NCBI GenBank assembly: GCA_951799405.1
Contig: OX637334.1
Coordinates: 13,516,001-13,580,000, forward strand
Origin: Agapetus fuscipes
Lineage: Eukaryota; Arthropoda; Insecta; Trichoptera; Glossosomatidae
Direction of reading: 5' to 3'
DNA length: 64,000 nucleotides
Shown: one piece after another, positions 54,605-64,000 of the stretch
How the letters are laid out: the number at the start of each line of letters is the position of its first letter
Numbering within the stretch: position 1 is the stretch's first letter
Made by a program: the position numbers and the translations under genes
The notes under the pieces: model-generated
Seen by the model: only the letters and a program-made list of their open reading frames with translations
Told to the model about the DNA's origin: nothing
Database searches by the model: none

Positions 54605-54892
54605 GGCTCAGTTTAGACACACGAAATTTTTTTGAAAAAGTTTCGATAGTGACGTCAAGCAAGATGGCCGCTCCGCAGTGACAGTTGCTGGCAATTTTGA
54701 TATTATGATGATTTTTAAAAAATGCCGCATGACCCGCTTATTTCGTAAGGCTCAGTTTAGACACACGAAAATTTTTTGAAAAAGTTTCGATAGTGACGTC
54801 AAGCAAGATGGCCGCTCCGCAGTGACAGTTGCTGGCAATTTTGATATTATGATGATTTTTAAAAAATGCCGCATGACCCGCTTATTTCGTAA
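54605..54892 (+). repeat. tandem duplication, 144 bp x 2
   Basis: GGCTCAGTTTAGACACACGA begins at 54605 and again at 54749. The copies are nearly identical through AAAAAATGCCGCATGACCC and TTATTTCGTAA. It starts 15 bp after the target duplication of the I-group LINE. Confidence 0.9.
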
Positions 54893-55902
54893 TGTTGGTC
54901 AGACTGAGTTGTCAGACATTTCCACTTCGGAGTTAAACAGTGTTATTCATTAGATTTTTTAAACCAGATTTCTTCAGAGATCTGGTTTAATTTCTCGATT
55001 TAATCTCAATTTACAAAAAAGGTGATTCATAAAAACTTTATAATTCAGTTTAACACTAAACGTGTTTCAAAAAATGATCACATTTGTAAACCACCTACGA
55101 GTAGGTTTATTTCGTTCTAAACTAGATCGACATACGCAAAATGGCGATCTTCCTCATTCCCCAGCTGATCGTAATGTACGAGATAACTTTCAGAATAAAA
55201 GATTTATGAATCAAATAAGAGTTTCAGCAATTACAGTAACTTTAAAACATTAGAATTTTACACTATAACAACAAATCTACGGCATGCAGCAACGAAACAA
55301 ATATAAAAACTGTGACAAGAAAAAAGTGACAGATGCCGCGTCGTGTTATTTTTCAAGTCACCAATTTTGTAAAACTGTCACTTTTCTTGTAAATGAAGTA
55401 TGAAGGCCCATCTTTGAGATTTTCTTCGTGATGCCTACAGCCAAAACCTGAAGCCACAATGAAGTCATGCTTTGAAAAATACTTGTTTCCATTTTTAGTT
55501 CATTCAAAGCTGCAATCGACATGAGTTTGACAGCTGGAATGTTTGGAAACGTTCGGGAGGGGGCGTTTACCCGAATGCATCCGAGCGTCTCCGAAAGTTG
55601 TCAAAAACTTCAAAAAAATTCATAGACACCAAAATACCTAGATAAATGTCGAGCATTTCGTATTTTTTCATACAGAAAAAGCTACCGGAAGTCTGTTTAA
55701 GCAGGATTCGGTAAACCAAAAAAAAAAATGCACGTATTTCGCTAATGAATCACCTTTTTATTTATTTTGGTTTAGCGGGCTGGTACAGATTTAAATTGGT
55801 TTCTCAAAATCTCGCACTAAACAGGAATGGGTGGAATCTAATGAATAACACTGAAAATGTCTGAAAAGTCAAAGACAATAATGCTATGGACTCGACAATT
55901 TT
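54893..55902. other. no gene recognised
   Basis: An ACCAGATTTCTTCAGAGATCTGGTTTA inverted word (about 54963-54989) could be a small hairpin. A 63-codon frame at 55062 has no family features. Confidence 0.35.
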
Positions 55903-55904
55903 TA

Positions 55905-56301
55905 GGGTATTTTCACATTTTTATTTTTTTTGTGATTTAAATTCTTTTATGCTTTATTAGCCCAAAACTTCTTGAATTCTAATTTTAGTTGTATTTTTAG
56001 CAAAGTTATAAGCATTTTAAAATCGATCTTTGAATTTTCGCGCCAAAACGCTACTAGATGAAATTTTCTCGCGTGACGTCACGGTCTTGTAAACATCACC
56101 GTATCAACTGACAGCCCTCACATTAATGTCATTCAAGCATCGCTTTTTCATGTTTACACCATTGCGGATGTGTTTTTTCAAGAAGTTTGTGTGTTTCTTT
56201 AAGAACATATCATTTGTTTTTGTTGTTTTCATTTGTTTTCTGTTGTCAACAACACATGTTAACAGAGTATGGAATGTCAATAAAAGAACGTGACGTCAAC
56301 A
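55905..56301 (-). mobile_element. GGGTATTT MITE copy 2, running into the assembly gap
   Basis: It starts TAGGGTATTTTCACATTT and matches the reverse complement of 45304-44908 closely for nearly 400 bp, including GCGCCAAAACGCTACTAGAT and GTGACGTCACGGTC. It stops at GTGACGTCAACA, in the near-palindrome, where the Ns begin. Confidence 0.82.
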
Positions 56302-56501
56302 NNNNNNNNNNNNNNNNNNNNNNNNNNNNNNNNNNNNNNNNNNNNNNNNNNNNNNNNNNNNNNNNNNNNNNNNNNNNNNNNNNNNNNNNNNNNNNNNNNN
56401 NNNNNNNNNNNNNNNNNNNNNNNNNNNNNNNNNNNNNNNNNNNNNNNNNNNNNNNNNNNNNNNNNNNNNNNNNNNNNNNNNNNNNNNNNNNNNNNNNNNN
56501 N
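56302..56501. other. assembly gap (200 N)
   Basis: Exactly 200 Ns, so probably a placeholder size. It presumably hides the remaining 200 bp or more of the MITE. Confidence 0.95.
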
Positions 56502-57174
56502 AAATGTTTCCGAGTCCATTTGATGCAATTTAAGATGATTACAAATTATTAAAACGACAGGCAAGTAATGGTGCGTATCTATTGATTGTTCTTCCTATCA
56601 ATGGTGCGTAGGTATACTCAAACTTCATTGTTCAAAAACCAAAATGACGAAAAATGGTCGCATCCAAAACATTGGGCTATAAAGTCAACCCTGTGCAAAA
56701 AGCGTGTAGGTACCTATGTACTTTACACAAGGTACCTCCTCAAATGCCTGGCAATCGATGACTTTTCTTAATTTTTGTGCCTCTTGGTAGTGGTCACCTC
56801 ATTGAGGGGTCATCTGCACCTGTGGTCAACACAAATGGCAAACATCATGTAACCTACCTCGACACAGCCACGTGCCTAACCATGTCTCTGCTTGATAGCG
56901 GTTGACGTAAGGTTAACAACTTCTTGCTACAGCCACAGAGGTTTTTTTTCCATTGAGAGGGAAACTATTCCTAGAATATATGAGATTTTTACTCACTAAA
57001 AACCCCCCTCTACATCTTGCCACACCCTGGAACTGCCGTCAAGCATGACATCAGAGTGTGGTGTGTCTCCTTGCACAGCATGTTTTCACATTTCAGTTGC
57101 GTCAATTGGCAAATCTACACTATCTACATTTACACTACTATCAACAGAAACTACATTTTGGCGGGTCGTGTTCA
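56502..57174. other. no gene recognised
   Basis: Mixed sequence after the gap with GGTACCTAC words. The expected right end of the MITE is not seen, so the gap size is not exact or the copy is incomplete. Confidence 0.35.
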
Positions 57175-57540
57175 TCCTTCGCCTTACTCACTCGGCATCC
57201 TCCTTCTCTCCGATCACGCGAGAGGCAAAGGTATCCCAGGCCCGCCAGTTCTCTTCTGATTGGAGCATTGACGGTACTACCATGTCCAGGTCTAGTCGAT
57301 CAACCACAATGGTTGCCATTAATGACCCCCTGTGGTCCGCCCAGGCAGGACACGACAGTAGCGTGTGCTCCGCGCCATCATTTTCTGAGTCGCAGTGCCA
57401 GCATGCTGAAGTTGCTTCTTTTCCTATACGTTGTAGGAAAAATCCGAAACAATCGTGTTCACTCAGCATCTGCGTGAGCCGGTAGTTCAGGCAGCCATGC
57501 TTCCTCGAGTACCAAGGCTCGAGTTGGCAAGCCACAGAGG
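57175..57540 (-). pseudogene. R1-clade LINE, C-terminal fragment
   Basis: On the minus strand it encodes LNYRLTQMLSEHDCFGFFLQ, ACWHCDSENDGAEHTLLSC and PAWADHRGSL. This is the Cys/His domain that follows the RT in R1-type LINEs. Only this 3' part remains. A larger R1-type relic lies at 61600-63060, but the two do not overlap in content and need not be one insertion. Confidence 0.75.
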
Positions 57541-57579
57541 CTACAGCTTGTGTACCTACCTACAACCCATGCAGATGCC

Positions 57580-57800
57580 TGTTTTCATGAGGTTGATTAC
57601 CCATACTGAAAATAATGGCACACTTTGCCAATGGCCCCCCTGTTACAGATAAGGTTGGCAAGAGTTGTAGGGCTTATGTTCGGGGTTTTTATGTTTTAAG
57701 TTCACATACATGTCATATGTGAGCGGGAACTTGCAGGTGTCTGCTTGTGGGCATACTTTAGTATGAATTCTAAATGTTAATATCATGTTTGCAACATAGA
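57580..57800 (+). repeat. R240 unit, plus orientation
   Basis: ATGAGGTTGATTACCCATAC, CACTTTGCCAATGGCCCC and AAGGTTGGCAAGAGTTGTAG, ending CATGTTTGCAACATAGAT. Diverged. Confidence 0.65.
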
Positions 57801-58010
57801 TAGGTATATAGAATTTTGAATGGTAAAATTAATGGATATTTCAGCAATAGACGACGGTCTATTGTATTTGCTAAGTTCATTTGTTTAAAAATACTGGTGA
57901 TGTTACATTTTAGGAGGACTTTATAGGGTGCTTAGCTAATATGTTTTAGTAGTTCAAGAAAGAAAGCTATCCAGTGAAAGTAGGTGTTTACATTGAGCGC
58001 AAATTAAGTC

Positions 58011-58262
58011 TGGTCTATAGCTCAGTTGGTAGAGTGCTTGTATTCCATGCCGAGAGCTCGGGTTAGGATCCCATTTTGCTGTTTATTTTAAACTCAAAAT
58101 ATAACACCAGCAAGGCTTACTCAGCCTTCACAAGAAGTACCAGCCCTCCGGGAGCTGGGAAACACCCCCCGGCCGACACCTTTTATGTAAAAATAAATAG
58201 GTTCCACTTGCCACCCATTCAGGGAGAACGTAGCAAGAAGTTGCACTATATGTGTATTGTAT
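58011..58262 (+). mobile_element. SINE-3, tRNA-derived, copy 1
   Basis: It begins GGTCTATAGCTCAGTTGGTA (A box intact). The B box has decayed to GGTTAGGATCC. The body includes AAGGCTTACTCAGCCTTCAC and CCGGGAGCTGGGAAAC, the end AAGTTGCACTATATGTGTAT. Copy 2 is at 60897-61212 in reverse. Confidence 0.78.
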
Positions 58263-58671
58263 AACTTAGTTGCGTTCAAATGATTGATCTTTCTTATAAG
58301 CTCCCATCTTTTCTTTTTCAATTTCCAATCCCACTCTGGTTTCAACAGTTGCAAAGTTTATGTTCATTTAGTGCCTGCTTGTGGGCATGCATTAAATGCC
58401 AATATACTAAATGGCAATGAAATGTACTTACTTCATGTGCAGTCGAGTAGCTTCAGAGTGGGAAATATATTCGACAATACAGCATCAACAGAAAAATAAA
58501 TAAAACCATCAATTCTATTTTTCTCATTTTATTAAAAAAACATATAATCAATGATAAAAAAGCTCTTTTATTCTACATTTATTTCTAAATATGTTTTTAC
58601 TTGAATACAATAATATATACAAACGTCATAAAATATTACAGACCAAAAAATGATTTAAATTCTAGTAGAGA
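58263..58671. other. R240 remnant and AT-rich sequence
   Basis: 58344-58440 holds the R240 words GTTGCAAAGTTTATGTTCAT and GCTTGTGGGCATGCATTAAA. The rest is unrecognised. Confidence 0.45.
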
Positions 58672-58738
58672 TTATTATTATTATTATTGGTAATTTTTTT
58701 CTGCGCCTTTTCATGACCGTTGGTCATCCCAAAGGCGC
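58672..58738. repeat. (ATT)n with GCGCC hairpin module
   Basis: An ATT run is followed by GCGCCTTTTCATGACCGTTG and GTCATCCCAAAGGCGC. The two halves are complementary and can form a stem. Confidence 0.55.
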
Positions 58739-58791
58739 TGAAGATTGTATGAATGTTCACTCATACTTTTCAGTGATGATAAAAGGTTTGT

Positions 58792-58909
58792 GTCAACGAC
58801 GATATCATGTTGAAAGCACCGGTTCTCATCAGATCACCGAAGTTAAGCAACATTGGGCGCGGATGCTACCTGGATGGGTGACCGTTAAGGTACACCGCGT
58901 GTTGTTGGC
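58792..58909 (+). ncRNA. 5S-rRNA-derived sequence, probably a SINE head or pseudogene
   Basis: It starts GTCAACGACGATATCATG, carries CACCGGTTCTCATCAGATCA, GAAGTTAAGCAACATTGGGC and the C-box GGATGGGTGACCG, and ends ACACCGCGTGTTGTTGGCA. This is the whole length and order of 5S rRNA. Changes in normally constant positions (ATATCATG, GCAACATTGGGCGCGGATGC) argue against a working gene. It runs directly into a SINE-1 copy. Confidence 0.78.
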
Positions 58910-59208
58910 ATTTCTTGGACCGGTCCACAGTCCAGTGGCAACACTTCGGACTCGTAAATGGAAGGTTGTGGATTCGAATCCCAGCGGAGCACAAAAATAT
59001 ACCATTTATATTTCTAAATATGCTCTTCGCTGGGTTGAAAAATTCATAAACCTTTACCAAAGACCGGTCACTGAAAGGCCCATCCAACCTTACAACTGGG
59101 TCTTGCTTGAGAATTGGCGCTTTCTACAGCGACGACCAAGCTCGCAGAGGGCTCTTGAGGTGTGATGCACAAAAACAGCGCTCACCAAATAAATCATCCT
59201 AATATATA
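58910..59208 (+). mobile_element. SINE-1 copy joined to the 5S-like head
   Basis: The tRNA-like part is partly decayed (CCAGTGGCAACACTTCGGAC, then GGTTGTGGATTCGAATCCCA). The body and the tail, with GGCTCTTGAGGTGTGATG and AAATAAATCATCC, are typical. Confidence 0.78.
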
Positions 59209-59216
59209 TACACATA

Positions 59217-60160
59217 CATAGTCCATAATGAAAGTAATATGCATGATTTTATTGTGACGCGACTATCCATCGTAGTGGGGGAGAAAGGGTTGGGAAATGT
59301 GGTGGGGGGTCTGCCCTTATCATGCAGGTGATCTCCAGTGTGCTGCAAGTAGTCTGAGTGGAAAGACATACCTCCGCGTGAAGTCTGTTTTTCAACTTTG
59401 TAACACGGCGCGATGGAGCGTTCGCTTGAAGAGCGATACGCAATCAAGTTTTGTGCGCGCCTTGGAAAAAATGCAACCGAAACATTCCAGATGCTTCAAG
59501 ACGACTGCATTTCAAGATCACAGTCCGGGAAATGGCACAGGGCGTTCAAAGAGAGCCGGGAGGAGATCGCCGACGAACCACATTCTGGACGCCCAACAAC
59601 GGCCAGAACCGACGAAAACGTGAATCGTGTGCAAGAAATTTTGCGTTCTGACCGTCGATTGAGCATCCAGCAAATCGCTGACACCTTAAACATGTCCACA
59701 TTTGCGGTACATGGGATAGTGACCGAGGATCTGCAAATGCGCAAGGTCTGTGCGAAATTGGTGCCGAAAGTGTTGACGCACGACCAGGGTCCTCCATTAC
59801 AATGCCCCTAGCCACACGGCCTTCATCATCACCAAATTCTTGACCCGGAGCAACACTTCGATGGTCCCGCAGCCCCCTTACAGTCCCGACTTGGCTTCGT
59901 GCGATTTGTTTTTGTTTCCCCGACTGAAGAAAGAACTGAAAGGTAAGCATTGGGAGTCCGTGAAAACGATCCAAAATCATATCACAACGGTCTTAAGAGA
60001 CATTCCCGTTGAGGAGTTCCAGGGTGGCATGGCAGACACGTCTCCGCAAGTGCATTAATGCGAGGGGAGAGTATTTTGAAGAATATTAACAATTAGTACC
60101 GTAACAATGAATAAATCTATTTTTCCCATAAAATGCTCATTACTTTCATAATGGACCCTG
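59217..60160 (+). mobile_element. mariner with intact TIRs and internal deletion
   Basis: The 5' TIR is CATAGTCCATAATGAAAGTA; the complement of the 3' end is CAGGGTCCATTATGAAAGTA. TA lies at 59215-59216 and 60161-60162. At 944 bp it is shorter than the usual 1.3 kb because the middle of the transposase is missing. Confidence 0.82.
59413..60058 (+). pseudogene. mariner transposase with deleted catalytic centre
   Basis: ATG at 59413. The N-terminal 125 codons are intact: MERSLEERYAIKFCARLGKN, then a helix-turn-helix with SIQQIADTLNMSTFAVHGIV and RKVCAKLVPKVLTHDQ. The sequence then jumps to the last third, with NAPSHTAFII-like and QPPYSPDLASCDLFLFPRLK (third catalytic Asp region) in a shifted frame. 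At least the first catalytic Asp region is gone. It could bind DNA but not cut. Confidence 0.82.
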
Positions 60161-60183
60161 TATTGTATATTGATTACATATAT

Positions 60184-60262
60184 TGATTCCTTGGTTCACT
60201 TTGCCAATGTCACCCCTGTTTCAGGGAAGGTCGGCAAGAGTTGCAGGGCTTATGTTCATTTT
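60184..60262 (+). repeat. R240 fragment, plus orientation
   Basis: CACTTTGCCAATGTCACCCC, TTTCAGGGAAGGTCGGCAAG and AGTTGCAGGGCTTATGTTCA only. Confidence 0.7.
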
Positions 60263-60896
60263 GTATGCCTTTCATATGATTGACATCTGATCTATAGCAT
60301 GGTTGCTAGAAAGCTTCTTTTTAAGACTAAAAATGAGATGGATGGACGGTATAGGCAGACATATGTAGCTGGAGAGCAAAGGTGATGGACAGGTGAGAGT
60401 GGAGGAGAATCCTGGATTCAGCCAAGGCCCACCCAGGGCTGTCCAGCTAGTGATGATGATGATAGTGCGGCTGGACCAAGTCCACCATCCCAATCTACAA
60501 GTTAAAAAACAAAAATATTAATACACTTACAATAAACAAAACAAATCTATAAAATAAAATCGGAACAGACAGATTGACATCGCAGTGCCAAACGAGGCTA
60601 CAGATAGACAGCACCTCTTGGAACAAGCTGCTCGCGGCTGCAGCAGACTATGGGGATAGCAGGGGTAGTTGCGCAAGCCCATCTTCATACCCGTTCCGTT
60701 TGTACACTTCCATCCGGGGAAGCGTATCACAGAGCGCTCATGCAATGCTACATTTTTTTGTGGTGGAAGGCCTTCCAGATGGTCGTGACCCGACCCAGCA
60801 GTGATTCTAGATCTACCTGTTCGTCTACTAAAGAAAACAAGGCAAAATCCGAAGTTACAGACTCGATGCAACTGCATCGAGATGCAACGCAACTAA
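60263..60896. other. no gene recognised
   Basis: 60471-60488 holds GTGCGGCTGGACCAAGTC, a phrase also present inside the L2/CR1-type LINE near 3932-3949, so a small remnant of that LINE may be here. A minus-strand frame at 60527-60892 has no known features. Confidence 0.35.
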
Positions 60897-61212
60897 GCTA
60901 CACATATAGTGTAACTTCTTGCCGCGTTATACCCGAAGGGGTCGCATGTGGTGAGTTGAACCTATTTATTTTTACAGGTAAGGGGGCCGGCCTTACTCCA
61001 ACCACTTCAGTTGAAGTGGGGGTTTCCCAGCTCCCGAGGGGGCTGGTACTCATTTCTTGTGAAGGCTGAGTAAACCTTGCCGGTATTTTTATTATGGGGT
61101 TTGAAATAAACACCGAAATAGGAAATCATTTCTGACACCCTCCTCGGTGGGATTCGAACCCGGGTTCCCTGGGTAGAATGCAAGCACTCTACCAACTGAG
61201 CTATCGACCGGA
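60897..61212 (-). mobile_element. SINE-3, tRNA-derived, copy 2
   Basis: On the minus strand: TCCGGTCGATAGCTCAGTTG (A box), CCCGGGTTCGAATCCCACCG (B box), the body with AAGGTTTACTCAGCCTTCAC and the inverted pair CACTTCAACTGAAGTG, and the end AAGTTACACTATATGTGTAG. Better preserved than copy 1 at 58011. Confidence 0.82.
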
Positions 61213-61299
61213 CATGAGATGCGCTCCTTGCTATTTCGTGCACTCTGAATGAACGTCCAGTCCCGGGTCTACGTCAGAGGCGCAAAAGCGCCTGAAGGC

Positions 61300-61580
61300 T
61301 CGATGGTTATGCCCGCTTTCCACTGCGAGCGGAGCGGACTCCGTACGGACTCCGCTCGACTAGCAACAGTAAATTTGATAGAAGTGCTTCCACCGACAGC
61401 GAGTCAGCGGAGCGGACTGAGCGAGTACAAAGAGTTACAAAAGTGGTCGCAGAGTTGAGCGAGTTTCCAGCGGACTCCGTACGGACTCCGCTCGACTAGC
61501 AACAGTAAATTTCATAGAAGTGCTTCCACCGACAGCGGAGTGAGCGGAGCGGGCTGAGCGAGTAAAAATGGGTCCGCTGT
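61300..61580 (+). repeat. tandem duplication, about 136 bp, GGAGCGGACT-rich
   Basis: GGACTCCGTACGGACTCCGC occurs at 61336 and 61472, followed both times by TCGACTAGCAACAGTAAATT and GTGCTTCCACCGACAGCG. Locally GC-rich. Confidence 0.82.
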
Positions 61581-61599
61581 GTCATGGTCTCGGCCGCTA

Positions 61600-63060
61600 G
61601 TTTTCAACTGACTTCGCTCCCCCGTGCCCCCCGCGCCAAGTAAGGTAAGGGTATCCTCTCAGAACAGAGATCCCAGTCTCGCTGCCAGTGTCGTATCGCG
61701 ATGTCGCGGAGGGAGTCTTTAACGGCTCGCGTGACGCGCCTCTCGTGGGGTTCGACAATTGTATCGAGGAACGTTGCCGAGAGACCACGTCTGAGGATAC
61801 CGATGGCAGCAGAGTATGCGATGCGCTTTCAATGTCAGCGCGAGATTTAGCCATTACGGTCAGTAGGACATCGTCCGCGTAGGCTGTAAGTTCGCAGCCG
61901 GGCAGTACGAGAATAGACAGAAGGTCGTCAAAAAGGATGTTCCAGAGCAGAGGCCCATGGACTGAGCCCTACGGACACCCTCCTCTCACAACCATGTTAA
62001 CAATTGTGGGGCCTGCTTCCATAATGACGCAGCTGTCCGAGATATATGAAGCGATGCAGTTATAGATATTCAACGGTATCTGGCTGAGCCTAAGCTTGGA
62101 CAGAACCATTGGTCCCGTCGCTGTCGAACCAAGCGCTGTCAAACGCGCCTGCAATGTTTAAAAGTACCGCCATAACATGTTTTGACGCCGAGCTCCTTGC
62201 CACCTTTAGGGCCGACGTGATGGCATCCTCCATCGAGACGCCCGGTCGGAAACCATACTGGTGGGAAGACAACGGCATCTGAGAGGAGAGGGGCTTCCAC
62301 TCGATTAACATGAAGTTTCTCAAGTATCTTACCAAGGATCGGTAGGAGAGTGATTAGGCGGCAGGCTTTGGGGTCAGTGGGTGGTTTGGTGGTCGCTTTA
62401 GGGATGATCTTGAGGAGGCCAACCTTCCAGCAACCGGGAAAGATGCCTTGCTGGATACACAATGAGAGCACGGCAGTCAGGTCGTGAGGGGCCGTGGCAC
62501 AGACTGCTTTTACTATGGGATTGTTAATCCGGTCAATGCCAGGTGCCTTCCGCGATGAAAGCTGGCTAATGATTTTCCCTATTTCGGCAGCGGTAGGGGG
62601 GTGACGACACGGGTGTATCCAGAGGCAGCGCGGCAGTTTCGCTGATCAGTTTGTCGGCCGCGGTGTCGTCAGCTGGCCTATCTACGCTTATAAGCGCGTG
62701 AAGGAAGGCGGTAGCCGTGTCCATCAGCGTGCAAGTGATGCCAGTCCCCCTGGGCGCAGCGATTCCGCTCAAGATCCCGCCCGTGCATACGCAGGACGAT
62801 ACTGTGCGGTATGCTGGGCCCCATGGGTCCGGGTTTGCACTGGCAGTGTTAACTCGCGCCACTTTTCTTTTTTCCGGCAGAGAACAGTTTTTTTTGTAAT
62901 GCGACAGAACACGCAAGAGAATGCGCTTGAGGAGGAAGATCACGGGGAACATTCTATAGGCGCCCGATATCACGGTCGAGTTGCAGCGCGAGCAGTTTCC
63001 CGGAACTGTGTTCCAAGTTTGTTATGTCCACGGGGAGGGGGCCGGCACCCTGCGTAAGCT
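61600..63060 (-). pseudogene. R1-clade LINE reverse transcriptase relic
   Basis: In broken minus-strand frames: DPWGPAYRTV (62566-62973), then CIQQGIFPGCWKVGLLKIIP, DPKACRLITLLPILGKILEK (62139-62471), QYGFRPGVSMEDAITSALK and LNIAGAFDSAW (62090-62335). This order is that of the linker and RT of R1-type LINEs. Continued decayed RT sequence can be followed to about 61600 (LADDVLL-like region near 61860). It is more GC-rich than its surroundings. No intact frame. Confidence 0.75.
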
Positions 63061-63761
63061 GCGACAGTTGCATGGGTTGGAGGTGACAAGGGCATAGTAT
63101 CGCCCAGCTACGGCGGCTTGGTGCTTGCGTCTAACGTGTTTGACGCCGTCTCGAAGAGTTGAGAGCTCTGGACTCCACCATCTTGCCGTTTCCCCACGGG
63201 GAAGGCACTGCGACCAATGGTCTCATCACCCTGCACCCGCGACACCCTGCTGGGCATAGCGGTCAAAGCGCTCCCTTAGGGCATCACTGAATCTCCCGAT
63301 CCATTTTTTTCCGGCTGCAGGGGCAGTTGCTATGTCCACCAGCTGCTCCCCTGATCGCAGCAGAAAGAAAAGCAACGGCCAGCCTAGGAGCAGCGGTACG
63401 AGGAATGCCAGCAACCAGCCTACCACCATCAGACAGAAAGGCATTCACAAGTAGAATAGCAGCCACAGCCAAGCCAACGGCAGCAAGGAAACACGCTGAC
63501 ATGTTTGCACTGTTCAGGGCCACACCTCAACTGCTTCTGCCCCAACCGAGAGGGAAAGGCTCAACCAAAACCAGACCAACAGCGGCGTAGTGTGGATGCG
63601 CCTTAGGCTCTACGCAAACTGGACGACTTGTCGGCGCGACTCGGCGACAAGTGTGCGGAGCTTTGAACAAAATATATGAAAACTGTCGGCCGCAGCCTGT
63701 CGCCGCGACTAGTCGTCGAGCTGTCCTGTCGTCTGTCCCCCAGAGTGCGGAGGGCCTTCTA
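63061..63761. other. GC-rich sequence; possible R1 5' part and a small GC-rich repeat
   Basis: 63061-63590 may continue the R1-type LINE upstream, but no diagnostic motif was found. At 63600-63745 alternating GGCGCGACTCGGCGACAAG and CGCCGCGACTAGTCGTCGAG words with GTGCGGAG on both sides suggest a small inverted-repeat element. Confidence 0.4.
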
Positions 63762-63975
63762 TAATCTATAATCTAAGCTGCAAGGATATGTTAACATTTA
63801 AGGCTCATATGAAATGCATGCCTACAGACAGGCACATGTAGGTTCGCGCCTACACATTCTGCATGTGTGCATACAAATAAAGAAAACCTTACATGGACAT
63901 AAACCTTGCAACTCCTGCCGCCGTTCCCTGAACCGGGGTGGCATTGGCAAAAGTGAACCGATTTTTACAGCACAG
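63762..63975 (-). repeat. R240 unit, minus orientation
   Basis: ATAATCTAAGCTGCAAGGAT, CCTTGCAACTCCTGCCG and GCATTGGCAAAAGTGAACCG. Diverged; the window ends just after. Confidence 0.68.
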
Positions 63976-64000
63976 TATTTATATGTACAGTACAGCCATG

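Noticed and set aside
56187..56564. Frames running through the N block
   Set aside because: They exist only because Ns contain no stops.
58021..58080. Functional tRNA gene
   Set aside because: The A box is good, but the B box is broken and a SINE body follows. The same head is on the SINE at 61212-61140.
58792..58909. Functional 5S rRNA gene
   Set aside because: Substitutions at normally constant positions and direct fusion to a SINE make a retroposed or pseudogene origin more likely.

Overview
The window is eukaryotic and almost certainly from an insect. It holds one spliced host gene with consensus GT/AG junctions, a 5S-rRNA-like segment, tRNA-derived SINEs, mariner, Helitron and several LINE clades, at low GC content. 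The frequent TACCTACCTA-type words, the Helitron load and an R1-type LINE make a moth or butterfly the likeliest source. That is an inference from composition; no diagnostic species marker is present.

Host gene. One gene is convincing: a minus-strand homologue of RSL1D1 (ribosomal L1 domain-containing protein 1, a nucleolar protein). Five coding exons lie at 39418-38964, 20591-20453, 15505-15079, 14595-14427 and 1766-1340. Their phases (2, 0, 1, 2) fit exactly and give 538 codons plus a stop. About 38 kb of the window is this gene, and its introns (18.4, 4.9, 0.5 and 12.7 kb) are packed with mobile elements.

Layout by region. 1-14 kb: RSL1D1 exon 5, a TAA-flanked MITE, an L2/CR1-type LINE, a TTAA-flanked piggyBac-like MITE, a Helitron, and a 2.4 kb Helitron filled with tandem repeats. 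14-23 kb: exons 4, 3 and 2, a dead mariner, a second copy of the first Helitron, a near-perfect palindrome and small MITEs. 23.7-33.8 kb: one Helitron swollen to 10.1 kb by nested insertions. It holds an RTE-like LINE (A) that itself contains an almost intact LINE (B) in opposite orientation, plus a MITE carrying a LINE-B fragment. 33.9-39.4 kb: a third related LINE (C), a MITE, a second piggyBac-like MITE split by a Helitron, and exon 1. 41.3-43.1 kb: another Helitron. 43.35-54.58 kb: an I-group LINE with gag and EN-RT-RNase H, bounded by a 12-bp target duplication. It is broken by a terminal-inverted-repeat element and by an RTE-clade LINE that has since been partly inverted. 54.6-64 kb: a 144-bp tandem duplication, a 200-bp assembly gap, R1-clade LINE remnants, SINEs, a 5S-rRNA/tRNA-like composite and a deleted mariner.

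A repeat of about 245 bp, called R240 here, recurs on both strands. It occurs singly, in short head-to-tail runs, and as the building block of the tandem arrays inside the large Helitrons. I found no Helitron Rep/helicase gene, no LTR element, no CRISPR array and no new enzymatic system. The most informative features are the nesting relationships. In several places the old, empty target site can be read from another copy in the window, and one inversion can be reconstructed almost to the base.
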